A DNA stretch of 64,000 nt from CAZWLY01 sp964634465 (GTDB lineage Bacteria > Desulfobacterota > Desulfarculia > G963662305): NCBI GenBank assembly GCA_964634465.1, contig CAZWLY010000014.1:44789-108788 (forward strand). The letters are read 5' to 3'. This document shows, piece by piece, positions 42,152 through 51,102 of the stretch (the first letter of the stretch is position 1; the number at the start of each line of letters is the position of its first letter). The notes beneath the pieces are model-generated. The model worked only from the letters and a program-made list of their open reading frames with translations. It was not told where the DNA came from and made no database searches. Made by a program: the position numbers and the translations under genes.

Positions 42152-44014
42152 TCAACCGCCGCCCGACCCCACTCCCCGAAAGCCGCCCGGCCCCCGGATG
42201 TAGTCTCCGGCCCACTTTCGGACCTCGTGGCCGGCCAGGACGTGGAAGGTGCGGATGCGGTCCAGGAACCTGGGGGCGAACATGCCCAGCGGCAAAAAAG
42301 CGATCTGGCGTCCCATCTTGGCGACCAGGTTCCTGATCTCGACCGGAGGCGGTGAGGCGGCGACGTAGGCGATGGTCCGCTCCAGGCTGTAGTCGGCTGC
42401 GGCCAGAAGGAGGCGTTCGGCCTTGGTCCTGGCCGGGTCGAAAAAGGGATCCTGCCAGACATCGAGCATGCGCATCGGCGGGTAGGTCATCACCAGGCCG
42501 CCGTAGCGGCAGCGGGAGACGCCCGGTCCGACCAGTTCCTCACCCGGATAGGTGGCGTAAAGGGCCATGTCCGACTCGTCCTGGTGCTCGCCCAACCAGG
42601 TCAGTTTCCAGGGAAATCTCTCCTCGACCCCCTCATCGGGGTCGAAGACGACCACCACCGCCCCCACCCGCCCGGCCACGGCCCGCTCCTCAAAGACGTA
42701 GAGTCGCCTCTCCGTGACCCGGCGCACCGTCTCGCGGAAATCGATGCCGTCGCGCATGGACACCGTGAACGGCTCGACAAAGCGGTTGGCCTCGGCCAGT
42801 TGCTTGAGCGCCTTCCGGGCCGCCTGGCGGCCGAAATCCTCGATGACCAGGTCTTCGGGCGGGAAGGAGCAGATGCCGCTTCCCCGCTCCCATATCTCCC
42901 GCCACTGACCGGGGTAGGCCTCGGCCTTGGCCTGCCGGGAGGGCAGCGGCACCAACCGGGGCCGAGTCCGGCGCAGCGGTTTGAAGAACTTGACCCGCTT
43001 GCGACTCAAGCTCAGGTCCTCGGCTCTCAAACGGATGGTCTCCCAGCCTGGGTGCAATTCCTGCCACGGGTATTCCACCGCCTTGCTCCAGACCTGAAAG
43101 GCGTATTCGTCGCCGCCCACCCCCTTGGCCGAGACGACCAACTGGTAGAAGTCGGCCGTCAACCGGCCGGCGATGAGGGCCCAGTTGCGTCTGAACTGCC
43201 TCAAAACCCGCCGCTGCCAGGGCTGGATTTCCTGGCCGGACTCTTTCCGATACGCCTCGGCCGCCTCGTCCAACAATTTTTCGTGGAGCCCGACCCGGTC
43301 CGGCGGCTCGGCGGCCGGACCGGCTTGACGCCACTCCTCGTAGGCCCTCATCAGGTAGGGAATCTCGGTGGTCACCTCCTTGATCGACTCCGGGTCCAGA
43401 TTGGCCGCCACGGCCTCGCCGGCGCTCGGCCTGCCCAACGGCAGGGGTTGGGGCCTATCCAGGAGGGCCATGATCCGGCCGGCGTGGCCCAAACCGCAGA
43501 CGAAGAGCACCCGACCGTACTTTTCCACCAGTTCTTGTAGCCGATGGGCCATGGTCTGCTCGCGGACGAGGTCGCCCTCGACCGGTGGAGGCGGGTGGTT
43601 GAGAAAGGGTTCGGCGAACCGGGCCAGGCCCAGCCGGCCGACGGCGTAAGGGTCGGGCCACAGCTCGTCATGGACGGGATACGGACCGGCCTCGGCGTCG
43701 ATCAGCCGCCAGGGCCGGTCGGTCGATTCAGCCAGGCGGATGGCCTCCATGGCCGGGTCGGTCGGCTCGATCAAAAGATAGCTCAGCCCCTCGCCCTGGG
43801 GCCGGACGACCACCGACAGGTTGGGCAGCCGGGCCACGGACCGGCCGACCGCCTTGGTCAGCCCGCGGGGCAGCTCCACGGCCACGGCCCGGGGCTCGTA
43901 TTCCGACCAGGCCCGGCGAACGGCCGCGGCGAATTCCAGCCGGCCGTGGAGCACCGGCACCACACAGACGCCGGCCTTGACGATCAGGCGGTCTCTGTCC
44001 CTCGCTGCGGCCAT
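42152..44014 (-). CDS. Large uncharacterised protein (weak TraB/DUF5682-like N-terminus)
   Basis: 620 residues from ATG 44014; an upstream TTG 44038 is also possible. I do not recognise the whole. Residues about 8-165 (VVPVLHGRLEFAAAVRRAW, YEPRAVAVELPRGL, GRVLFVCGLGHAGRIMALLD) recall the conserved-Glu and His pattern of TraB/PrgY/DUF5682-type proteins, which act as putative metalloproteases or effectors. The middle (about 240-480) is Arg- and Trp-rich with helical stretches. The end is glycine-rich. No signal peptide or membrane helix is seen. It is convergent with cyaA, whose stop is only 9 bp away, and divergent from the molybdopterin enzyme gene. Function unknown. Confidence 0.6.
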   Translation of the reverse strand: MAAARDRDRLIVKAGVCVVPVLHGRLEFAAAVRRAWSEYEPRAVAVELPRGLTKAVGRSVARLPNLSVVVRPQGEGLSYLLIEPTDPAMEAIRLAESTDRPWRLIDAEAGPYPVHDELWPDPYAVGRLGLARFAEPFLNHPPPPVEGDLVREQTMAHRLQELVEKYGRVLFVCGLGHAGRIMALLDRPQPLPLGRPSAGEAVAANLDPESIKEVTTEIPYLMRAYEEWRQAGPAAEPPDRVGLHEKLLDEAAEAYRKESGQEIQPWQRRVLRQFRRNWALIAGRLTADFYQLVVSAKGVGGDEYAFQVWSKAVEYPWQELHPGWETIRLRAEDLSLSRKRVKFFKPLRRTRPRLVPLPSRQAKAEAYPGQWREIWERGSGICSFPPEDLVIEDFGRQAARKALKQLAEANRFVEPFTVSMRDGIDFRETVRRVTERRLYVFEERAVAGRVGAVVVVFDPDEGVEERFPWKLTWLGEHQDESDMALYATYPGEELVGPGVSRCRYGGLVMTYPPMRMLDVWQDPFFDPARTKAERLLLAAADYSLERTIAYVAASPPPVEIRNLVAKMGRQIAFLPLGMFAPRFLDRIRTFHVLAGHEVRKWAGDYIRGPGGFRGVGSGGG

Positions 44015-44136
44015 GGTCACAGCATATCGCCGCGGCAAAGGGCGGTCAACGCTCGCTTGGCCGGGTTGGACGGGGTTTCCGGGCGGGGGTAGAATAGTCT
44101 CAACCCGGTGTTTGAACCAACCATCATGAGGACGAG

Positions 44137-46047
44137 ATGATGAAGACCATCACCGCCTGCACCCACGACTGCAACGACGGCTGCTCCCTGGTGGTGGAGA
44201 CCGGCCCGGACGGCTCGCTCAAGATTTCGGGCAACCCGGAGCATCCCATCACCGCCGGCTTCACCTGCGCCAAGATCCGCCGCGACCCCAGGCGGCTCAG
44301 CAGCCCCAACCGGATCACCGAGCCGCGAGTGAGAGACGGCCAAAGCTGGAAAAGCGTCGGCTGGGACGAGGCGCTCGACCTCATCGCGGCCAAGATTCAG
44401 GCCTACCGGTCCGAGCCGTCCTCCATCCTCCACGTCTTCGGCCACGGCCACAAGGGGGTGCTGACCAAAAAGACCGACCTCTTCTTCTCCATCCTGGGCG
44501 CGTCAAAGCTGGGCGGGGCGCTGTGCGACGAGGCGGGCATCGTCGCCTGCCAGCGAGATTTCGGCGTCCTGGACCACAACGACATCCGCGACCTCGTCAA
44601 CGCCCGGACCATCGTCAACTGGGGCAAGGACCCGGCCCGGTGCGCCATCCACCTCCAGGCCCGTATCAAAAAGGCCCGAACAAAGGGGGCCAAGGTGATC
44701 ACCATCTCGCCCGGCGGCGACGACAACCGGGATCTCTCCGACGCCCTGATCCGCATCGATCCCGGCGCCGACCGCTTCCTGGCCGCGGCGGTCTGCAAGT
44801 TGTTGATCGAGCGGGGCAAAGCCTTGCCCCAGGCGGCCGAGCGCTCGGCCAACTGGCCGGCCTTCGAGGGGCTCCTGGCCGCGAGATCGACGGCCGAGCT
44901 CATTGCCGCCAGCGGCGTCGGCGAGGACGACCTGGAGACTCTCTACGCCGTCTACGCCCAGGACGAGCCCACGGCCACGCTCATCGGCTGGGGGCTCCAA
45001 CGCTACGCCTTCGGCGGCGAGAACGTCCGCTTCATCAACGCCCTGGCTTTTGTCTCGGGCAACATCGGCGTCTCCGGCGGCGGCAGCTATTACGGCCTCA
45101 GTTCGGTCCGCAACTTCAACCTCGATTGGGCCAAGGCGCCCGGCGACGACAAGCGGCGAACGCTGCTCATGCCCCTCATCGGCGACGAGATCCTGGCCGC
45201 CGACCCGCCGGTGAAGATGATCTGGGTCAACGGCTCCAACATCGTCAACCAGGCCCCGGACTGCAAAACCATCGGCCGGGCGATCAAATCGGCCGAGTTC
45301 ACGGTGGTCGTGGACGCTTTCCTGACCGATACCGCCGCCTTGGCCGACGTCATCCTGCCCTGTGCGGTGATACTGGAGAAGGAGGACATCGTCGGCTCGG
45401 TGAGCCACAATTTCGCCAACTACGCCCGGCCGGTCGTCGAACCGCCGGGCCAGGCCAGGACGGACTCCTGGATACTGGAAGAGCTGGGCCGTCGCCTGGA
45501 CCCGCCGATCGAGCTGCCTTCGGACGAGGACTGTCTCAAAATGAGCCTGGCTTCGCCGTTCTTCGACGCCTCCCTCGAAGAGCTCAGGGAGAAGGGCTTC
45601 ATCCAGGCCAAGCGGCCGGCGGTGGCCTTCGAGGGGCTCGAATTCGCCCATCCCGACGGCAAGTACCGCTTTCCCGAGGCGCTCAACGACCAACCCGCCC
45701 CGCCCGAGGGCTACCCGCTGCGGCTGATGTCCCTGATCCGCCGGGAGGCGATCCACTCCCATATTCTGCCCGAGGACCATCCCGACACGCCCACGGTCTA
45801 CCTCGCGCCCGACTGCCCGGCCTTAAACGACATCGACCCGAACAAAGACGTCTACCTGGCCTCGCCGTTGGGGCGGCTCAAGGTCGTCGTCGAGTCGCTG
45901 GACGGCCTCCATCCGGGGGTGGCGGTCTACCGGCGGGGCGACTGGATGAGTCTCGGCGGCGGGATCAACCAGCTCATCGAGGCGAGACTGACCGACATGG
46001 GCGACGGGGCGGCCTTTTACGAACAGTTCTGCCGGTTGGAGAACTGA
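44137..46047 (+). CDS. Molybdopterin-dependent oxidoreductase (DMSO reductase family)
   Basis: 636 residues. The N-terminal 4Fe-4S motif is C8-x3-C12-x3-C16 followed by a Cys in FTCAK. Next come the bis-MGD domains, including WDEALDLIAAKI, ILHVFGHGHKG, IVNWGKDPA and the C-terminal cofactor domain (PTVYLAPDCPALNDIDP). The likely metal ligand region is GGALCDEAG, with Cys as candidate. It is short for the family and has no adjacent electron-transfer or membrane subunit and no Tat signal, so it is probably cytoplasmic. The substrate is unknown; formate, aldehyde or N/S-oxide chemistry are all possible. The start has GAGGACGAG upstream. Confidence 0.85.
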   Translation: MMKTITACTHDCNDGCSLVVETGPDGSLKISGNPEHPITAGFTCAKIRRDPRRLSSPNRITEPRVRDGQSWKSVGWDEALDLIAAKIQAYRSEPSSILHVFGHGHKGVLTKKTDLFFSILGASKLGGALCDEAGIVACQRDFGVLDHNDIRDLVNARTIVNWGKDPARCAIHLQARIKKARTKGAKVITISPGGDDNRDLSDALIRIDPGADRFLAAAVCKLLIERGKALPQAAERSANWPAFEGLLAARSTAELIAASGVGEDDLETLYAVYAQDEPTATLIGWGLQRYAFGGENVRFINALAFVSGNIGVSGGGSYYGLSSVRNFNLDWAKAPGDDKRRTLLMPLIGDEILAADPPVKMIWVNGSNIVNQAPDCKTIGRAIKSAEFTVVVDAFLTDTAALADVILPCAVILEKEDIVGSVSHNFANYARPVVEPPGQARTDSWILEELGRRLDPPIELPSDEDCLKMSLASPFFDASLEELREKGFIQAKRPAVAFEGLEFAHPDGKYRFPEALNDQPAPPEGYPLRLMSLIRREAIHSHILPEDHPDTPTVYLAPDCPALNDIDPNKDVYLASPLGRLKVVVESLDGLHPGVAVYRRGDWMSLGGGINQLIEARLTDMGDGAAFYEQFCRLEN

Positions 46048-46061
46048 CCCGCCGGGCCGGT

Positions 46062-46868
46062 TCAGATCTCGGGCGGGACCAAGGTCACCCGGGGCCGGCC
46101 TCGGCTGGGCTCGGCGTCGATGATCGCCTCCACGCCGTAGGCCTGGGCCAGATTGGGGGGCGTGACGACATCCTCTGGCCGGCCCTGGGCCAAGACGCCG
46201 CCGCCGCTGATCAGGACCAACCGGTCACAGAACTGGGCGGCCAGGTTGAGGTCGTGACTGACCAGCAAGACGGCCAGGTTGTCGGAGGCGCAGGCTCGCT
46301 CCAAAAGCCCCATCACCCTGAGCTGGTGATCCAGGTCCAGAGCGCTGGTCGGCTCGTCCAAGAGTAGGATGGACGGCTCGGCGGCCAGGGCCCGAGCCAG
46401 GGCCAGCCGCTGGCGCTCGCCGCCGGATAGCTCGCCGGCCGGGCGGTCGGCCAGGCGCTCCAGATCGGTCAACTCCAGGGCCTTTTGGGCCGCGGCCAGG
46501 TCCTCGGCGTTCTCGAAAAGGCGACGGCCCATGACCGCGAACCGGCCGGCCAGGACCGTCTCGATGACCGAAAAGCCGGGGGCCAGCTCCACGCCTTGAG
46601 GCACCAGCCCCAGAAGGCGGGCCACCTCCTGGCGGCGGTAGTCCTCGAGCGGCCGCCCGTAGAGCTCGACCCGCCCCTGAACCGGCGTCAGCAGACCGCA
46701 CAAAAGTCCGATCAGGGTCGATTTGCCGCTGCCGTTGGGGCCGATCACGCCCAACATCTGGCCCGGATAGAGCTCGATATCGACGCCGGTCAAGACCGGG
46801 CTCCGGCCGTAGGCGAAGCTCAGCCCCTGGGCCGAGAGGATCGGCGCCGGCTGGTCGCTTACCACCAT
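46062..46868 (-). CDS. btuD: Cobalamin ABC transporter ATP-binding protein
   Basis: 268 residues with Walker A GPNGSGKST, signature LSGGERQR and Walker B ILLLDEPTSALD. It belongs to the FecE/FhuC/BtuD class, which energises type II importers for cobalamin, haem or siderophores. The cobalamin riboswitch at the head of the operon fixes cobalamin as the likely cargo. The start overlaps btuC by 10 bp. It is the last of nine co-directional genes. Confidence 0.9.
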   Translation of the reverse strand: MVVSDQPAPILSAQGLSFAYGRSPVLTGVDIELYPGQMLGVIGPNGSGKSTLIGLLCGLLTPVQGRVELYGRPLEDYRRQEVARLLGLVPQGVELAPGFSVIETVLAGRFAVMGRRLFENAEDLAAAQKALELTDLERLADRPAGELSGGERQRLALARALAAEPSILLLDEPTSALDLDHQLRVMGLLERACASDNLAVLLVSHDLNLAAQFCDRLVLISGGGVLAQGRPEDVVTPPNLAQAYGVEAIIDAEPSRGRPRVTLVPPEI

Positions 46869-47863
46869 CTACTCCCCCGTCGGGCCAGAAGCATGACGAA
46901 GAACGGCGCGCCCAGGGCGGCGGTGACCACCCCGGCCGGCAACTGGGCCGGACTGATGATCGTCCGGGCGGCGGTGTCGGCCAGGATCATGAATCCGGCC
47001 CCGGTCAGGGCCGAGGCGGGGATCAAGAGCCGGTAGTCGAATCCCAGCCAGATTCTGACCAGGTGGGGGACCATCAGCCCGACGAAGCCGATCAGGCCGC
47101 TGACGCTGACCGTCACCCCGGTCAGCAGGCTGACCAGGACCAGCAAGACGAGTTTGACCCGTTCCACGTTCACCCCGGCCGCGGCCGCGGTCCGGTCGCC
47201 GGCCGAAAAGAGGTTTATCTGGCGCGACAGGGCGAAGGCGGTCAACGTCGCCGCCGCCGTCACCGGTCCCAGCAGCCAGACCTGAGCCAAGGTCGAGCCG
47301 GACAGATCGCCGTAGAGCCAGAACATGATGGCGTGGAGTTTTTGGTCGGTGGTGGTGGAGATGATGAACATGATCACCGCGGTGAAAAAGGCGTTGACCA
47401 TCACTCCGGTCAAGACGAGGCTCGTCGTCTCCATCCGTCCACCCCGCCGAGCCAGGGTCAGGACCAACAACACCGTGACCATGGCCGCGGCGAGGGCGAA
47501 GCCGGCCACGCTCCATTGGCTGCTCAAGCCGACCAGGATGGCCAGGACCGCGCCCACCGCCGCCCCGCCGGAGACGCCCAGGATGAAGGGGTCGGCCAGA
47601 GGGTTTCTGACCACACCCTGAAGGACCGCCCCGCAAACCGACAGCGCCGCCCCGATGAGGGCCGACATGACGATCCGGGGCAGACGGAACTTGGCCAGAA
47701 TGACCGCCGTCGAGTCGCTGACCGGCCGACCGGTCAACCAGGCCCAAACCTGGCCGGGGGCGATGTCGGCCGTGCCCACGGCCAGGCTGACGAGGGCCGC
47801 CACGGCCGCAGCCGCCCCCAAAGCCAGGCCGATCAGGCCGACCCTGGCTCCGGTGACCCTCAT
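46859..47863 (-). CDS. btuC: Cobalamin ABC transporter permease
   Basis: 334 residues with about ten membrane helices, FecCD/BtuC family. Typical segments are RLPRIVMSALIGAALSVCG, VVRNPLADPFILGVSGGA, FWLYGDLSGSTL and GLIGFVGLMVPHLVRIWLG, where the last contacts the ATPase. It forms the channel dimer for cobalamin. It overlaps btuF upstream by 4 bp and btuD downstream. Confidence 0.92.
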   Translation of the reverse strand: MRVTGARVGLIGLALGAAAAVAALVSLAVGTADIAPGQVWAWLTGRPVSDSTAVILAKFRLPRIVMSALIGAALSVCGAVLQGVVRNPLADPFILGVSGGAAVGAVLAILVGLSSQWSVAGFALAAAMVTVLLVLTLARRGGRMETTSLVLTGVMVNAFFTAVIMFIISTTTDQKLHAIMFWLYGDLSGSTLAQVWLLGPVTAAATLTAFALSRQINLFSAGDRTAAAAGVNVERVKLVLLVLVSLLTGVTVSVSGLIGFVGLMVPHLVRIWLGFDYRLLIPASALTGAGFMILADTAARTIISPAQLPAGVVTAALGAPFFVMLLARRGSRWW

Positions 47864-48780
47864 CGGCCGGTCTCCTTTCGGGCCGGGAACCGCTCGGGGT
47901 GAACGATCCGGGCCAGGGCCTCCAGCCCCTCGCCCAGTCGCGGTCCGGGTCGATCGATCAGGTTCGAGGAGACGGCGGCCACTCTCAGATCGGCCCGGCC
48001 CTTGAGTCCGGGCATCTCTCGCCAGTAACGAAGCAGCTCGGCCGCCTTGGCGCCCCGTTCCATGGTCGAGACGACGATCAGCTTGGGTTGGGCCTGGATG
48101 ATATACTCCCGGCTCAACCGGGGCCAGCGACCCGGCACGCTGGCGGCGACGTTGGCCGCGCCGGCCATGGCCAGAAGCCGGCCGGTGTACGACTCCGGCC
48201 CGGCGCTGACCACCGGCTTGCTGCCGATGACCACCAGCGTCGGCACCGGCTCGGCGCCGGCCAACCTCCGGGAGACGTAATCGTACTTGGCCTGAAGCTC
48301 GGCCGCCAGAAGCCGGCCGGCCTCGGCCGCGCCGCAGACCTGGCCGATGCGGATCAAACTGGCCGGCAGCTTCTTGGGGTCGTCGGGGTCGGTGACGAAG
48401 ACGGGGACGCCGGCCCGTTCCAGTTTCTCGACCACCCAGGGCGGGTTGCCCTGGCGATTGGCCAGGACCAGATCAGGGGCCAGGGCGACGATCTGTTCCA
48501 GGTTGGGCGAGATGTAGGCTCCCACCCGGGGCAGCTTGAGGGCGGCCGGCGGGCTGTCGGCCCACTTGGTCGCGCCGACGACCCTGGGGCCCAAACCCAA
48601 CCCGAACAGGATTTCGGTCAGTGACGGGCTGAGGCCGATCAGCCTGGCCGGGTTGGTCGGAACCTCGACCGTCCGGCCGATCTCGTCGATCACCGTACCC
48701 GGAAAAGCCGGACCGGCCAGGGCGAAAAACGCGGCCGCCAAGGCGGTTACGGCGATACGGTATGGACGGGCGACTATAAT
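47860..48780 (-). CDS. btuF: Periplasmic cobalamin-binding protein, apparent ATT start
   Basis: 306 residues if translation starts at ATT 48780. That codon lies six bases after GGGAGG and gives a proper signal peptide (basic IVARPYRIAV, hydrophobic core, GPAFPG). The only standard in-frame option, TTG 48741, has no ribosome site and loses the basic n-region. The mature protein has the BtuF/FepB two-lobe helix-linked fold: GRTVEVPTNPARLIGLSPSL, EILFGLGLGPRVVG, LAPDLVLAN and a C-terminal RPGPRLGEGLEALA. It hands cobalamin to BtuCD. The start overlaps the upstream TPR gene by 7 bp. Confidence 0.85.
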   Translation of the reverse strand: MIVARPYRIAVTALAAAFFALAGPAFPGTVIDEIGRTVEVPTNPARLIGLSPSLTEILFGLGLGPRVVGATKWADSPPAALKLPRVGAYISPNLEQIVALAPDLVLANRQGNPPWVVEKLERAGVPVFVTDPDDPKKLPASLIRIGQVCGAAEAGRLLAAELQAKYDYVSRRLAGAEPVPTLVVIGSKPVVSAGPESYTGRLLAMAGAANVAASVPGRWPRLSREYIIQAQPKLIVVSTMERGAKAAELLRYWREMPGLKGRADLRVAAVSSNLIDRPGPRLGEGLEALARIVHPERFPARKETGR

Positions 48781-49994
48781 CGGCGACCTCCCTCGGCCCC
48801 GGCCGACCGCTCAGCGGCGGCCATTGCCTCCAGATTGGCCAGGGCCGCCTGGGCGCTCCGGCGATACTTCTCGTCGGCCGCGGCCCGTTCGAGCGCCCGT
48901 CTGGCCGTATCGAACCGGTCCGATTCCAGGGCGGCCAGCCCCAAGAGCAAGTTGGTCAGGGGCGAATCGGGGGCGATCCTGACCGCCGCTTCGAGGCTCT
49001 CGAGCGCCTCGGCGTAGCGACCCCGCTCGAACAGCAGGCGGCCCTTGTCACGGTAGAGCCCGGCCGAGGGCGCCAGCCTTATGGCCCGCTCCAACCAGGC
49101 CAAGGCCCGGTCGGGCCGCTCGGCGGCCAGCCACCAGCCGGCCAACTCCCGGCACTCCTTGGCCGAGGGCCGGGGACCGTAGGCCCTCTCCAGGGTCAGC
49201 GCCCCCTTGAGCGGCGCTTTGAGGTAGAAATAGATGTCGGCCAGGGTCTTCAAGTCGGACTTTCGGGGCGGTTCCAGCCGGTAGGCGATCTCCAGGGCGG
49301 CCGCCGCGGCCTGAAAACTCTTTTTTTGCAGTCGAACCTGGGCCAAAAGCCGCCAGGCTCCGGCCCGCTCCGGAAAGCGGTCGACCAACTCGGTCAAAAC
49401 CGTCTCGGCTCGGTCGTAGGCTTTGAGCTCGATCAGGGTGTTGACCAGCAATTCCAACCAGGCCCGAGGCGGGTTCTTCGCCCCGGAGACCAGAGTGGAC
49501 AGAACCCTGGCCGCCCGGCCGTACTCCTTGGCCTCGTAGTAGGCCGCCCCGGCGTAGTATAGAATCCGCGCCTCGGGCTCCTCCCCGTCCCGGCCCTTCA
49601 ACCGGTAGGCCCGCTCCCACAGGCGGGCCGCCTCGCCCGGCCGGCCCAGTTGGTGAACCGCCGCGGCCAGGTTGAGCAGACTCGGCCGGAAGTCCGGCTT
49701 GAGCTCCAAGGCCCGGCGGTAGGCCGCCTCGGCCCGATTGTAATCGCCCTCTTGGTGGCGCGCCAGCCCCAAAAGGTGGTAGGCCAGGTGGTGGGGCCGG
49801 CGGGGATGGGCGGCCAGGTAGTCCTCGACGATCCGCGCCGCCCCGGCGTAATCCTTGTCTTCGGTCATGGCCTGCTGGGCCGAGTAGAGGGCTCGGGCCA
49901 GTTCCGGCTCCATCCCACCCCTCCCGGCCGGGGCGTCGGCCGGATTCAAGACGGCCAGGACGAACGCCAAGATGATCCCTGGGACGACCTTCAT
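48774..49994 (-). CDS. TPR repeat protein of the TonB operon
   Basis: 406 residues with a signal peptide (about 1-23) and a run of tetratricopeptide repeats: about 45-145 (YHLLGLARHQEGDYNRAEAA), 150-260 and 300-390 (GRYAEALESLEAAVRIAPDS). TPR proteins of this kind follow ExbBD-TonB genes in TtpC-type TonB systems and are needed for function in some marine gammaproteobacteria. The role is probably scaffolding in the periplasm. It sits 5 bp downstream of tonB and overlaps btuF. Confidence 0.85.
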   Translation of the reverse strand: MKVVPGIILAFVLAVLNPADAPAGRGGMEPELARALYSAQQAMTEDKDYAGAARIVEDYLAAHPRRPHHLAYHLLGLARHQEGDYNRAEAAYRRALELKPDFRPSLLNLAAAVHQLGRPGEAARLWERAYRLKGRDGEEPEARILYYAGAAYYEAKEYGRAARVLSTLVSGAKNPPRAWLELLVNTLIELKAYDRAETVLTELVDRFPERAGAWRLLAQVRLQKKSFQAAAAALEIAYRLEPPRKSDLKTLADIYFYLKAPLKGALTLERAYGPRPSAKECRELAGWWLAAERPDRALAWLERAIRLAPSAGLYRDKGRLLFERGRYAEALESLEAAVRIAPDSPLTNLLLGLAALESDRFDTARRALERAAADEKYRRSAQAALANLEAMAAAERSAGAEGGRRL

Positions 49995-49999
49995 CGAGC

Positions 50000-50683
50000 C
50001 TAACCCTTCAACTCGAACCTGATCGGCGCCACCACCCAGGTCGGCACCGGTTTGCCCTTCAAGACGCCCGGCTTGAACCGCCAGCGGCTGACCGCATCGA
50101 GGACGCTCTTTTCGAACACGCCCGGCGGATCGGCCCTGACTATGGACAATCGGCCCACCCGGCCCGCCTCGTCGACCAGGAAGCGGACCACCACCACCCC
50201 GGTCACCCCCCGCCGCCGGGCGGCAAAGGGGTAGATGGGCCGGACCTGGCTTATCACCGCCGGGGCGGCGTCCACCTGGCCGATCTCGAATCCGGCCGGC
50301 GGGGCCGGGGCCGAGACTGGCGGGGCGGCGATGGGCGGCGGGGCGATTTTTTGGCCCCAGGTCAGCCTGGGGTTGACTTCGAGGTTGAGCGCCGCCGTCT
50401 CGATCTTCGGCCGGGGCGGCGCCGCGGTCGGGACCGGCCGGGGCAGTCTCGGCCGCCTGGTCGGCCGGAGCGGCTTTTGTGCCGGCCGCGGCTCTATCCG
50501 CCGCGCCTGGGGCCGGGGCGGCTGGGGCCGAAAATCGGTCAGGCGGACCGCCTCCACGGCCCGGCTCGGCGGTCGGTCCACGGTCCGGCCGCTGGAGAGG
50601 AGCGGCACCCAGCCGAACAAAACGGCGTTGACCAGGCCGGCCGCGGTCAGGGCGAAGACGTATTTCAGCCTCAGCCAGCGCAT
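50000..50683 (-). CDS. tonB: TonB energy transducer
   Basis: 227 residues from ATG 50683 (MRWLRLKYVF), preferred because the in-frame extension upstream overlaps exbD and has no site. One N-terminal membrane helix (about 8-28) is followed by a Pro/Arg-rich periplasmic linker and a C-terminal TonB domain, about 150-227 (YPFAARRRGVTGVVVVRF, VSRWRFKPGVLKGKPV). It couples the proton-driven ExbBD motor to an outer-membrane receptor, here presumably for cobalamin. No receptor gene (btuB) is in the window. Confidence 0.92.
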   Translation of the reverse strand: MRWLRLKYVFALTAAGLVNAVLFGWVPLLSSGRTVDRPPSRAVEAVRLTDFRPQPPRPQARRIEPRPAQKPLRPTRRPRLPRPVPTAAPPRPKIETAALNLEVNPRLTWGQKIAPPPIAAPPVSAPAPPAGFEIGQVDAAPAVISQVRPIYPFAARRRGVTGVVVVRFLVDEAGRVGRLSIVRADPPGVFEKSVLDAVSRWRFKPGVLKGKPVPTWVVAPIRFELKG

Positions 50684-50685
50684 GG

Positions 50686-51099
50686 TCAATCCGGCCTCTT
50701 GGCGGCCAGGCTCAAGTTCTTGGCCCCGACCAGGCGGCACTGATCCAGAACGCGGATCACCGTTCCCGTCCGGGACGACTTGTCGGCGACGATGACCACC
50801 GAGCCCTCGGGCGACTCGGCCAGAAACCGCTCGACGTGGGTCCTGACCGCGCGAATGCCCACACTCTTGCCCTTAATATAGATCACGCCGTCGGCGTCGA
50901 CGCCGATCATCAGGCTGACCCTATCCTGGCTCTGAGCCGTGGCCGCCGTCGGTCGGTCCACGGCCACGCCCGACTCCTGGACGAAGCTGGTGGTCACCAG
51001 AAAGAAGATCAGCAAAATGAAGACCATGTCGATCAGCGGCGTGATATTGAGGTCCCGGGCGGTGGTCCGGCGACGGCGGGAGTAGCGGATGCTCTCCAT
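50686..51099 (-). CDS. exbD: ExbD-type biopolymer transport protein
   Basis: 137 residues. A basic N-terminus (RYSRRRRTTARDLN) precedes one membrane helix with the essential Asp in ITPLIDMVFILLIFFLV. The periplasmic domain follows. It forms the proton channel of the TonB motor with ExbB. It lies 3 bp from both neighbours exbB and tonB, so the set is tightly coupled. Confidence 0.93.
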   Translation of the reverse strand: MESIRYSRRRRTTARDLNITPLIDMVFILLIFFLVTTSFVQESGVAVDRPTAATAQSQDRVSLMIGVDADGVIYIKGKSVGIRAVRTHVERFLAESPEGSVVIVADKSSRTGTVIRVLDQCRLVGAKNLSLAAKRPD

Positions 51100-51102
51100 G
51101 GT

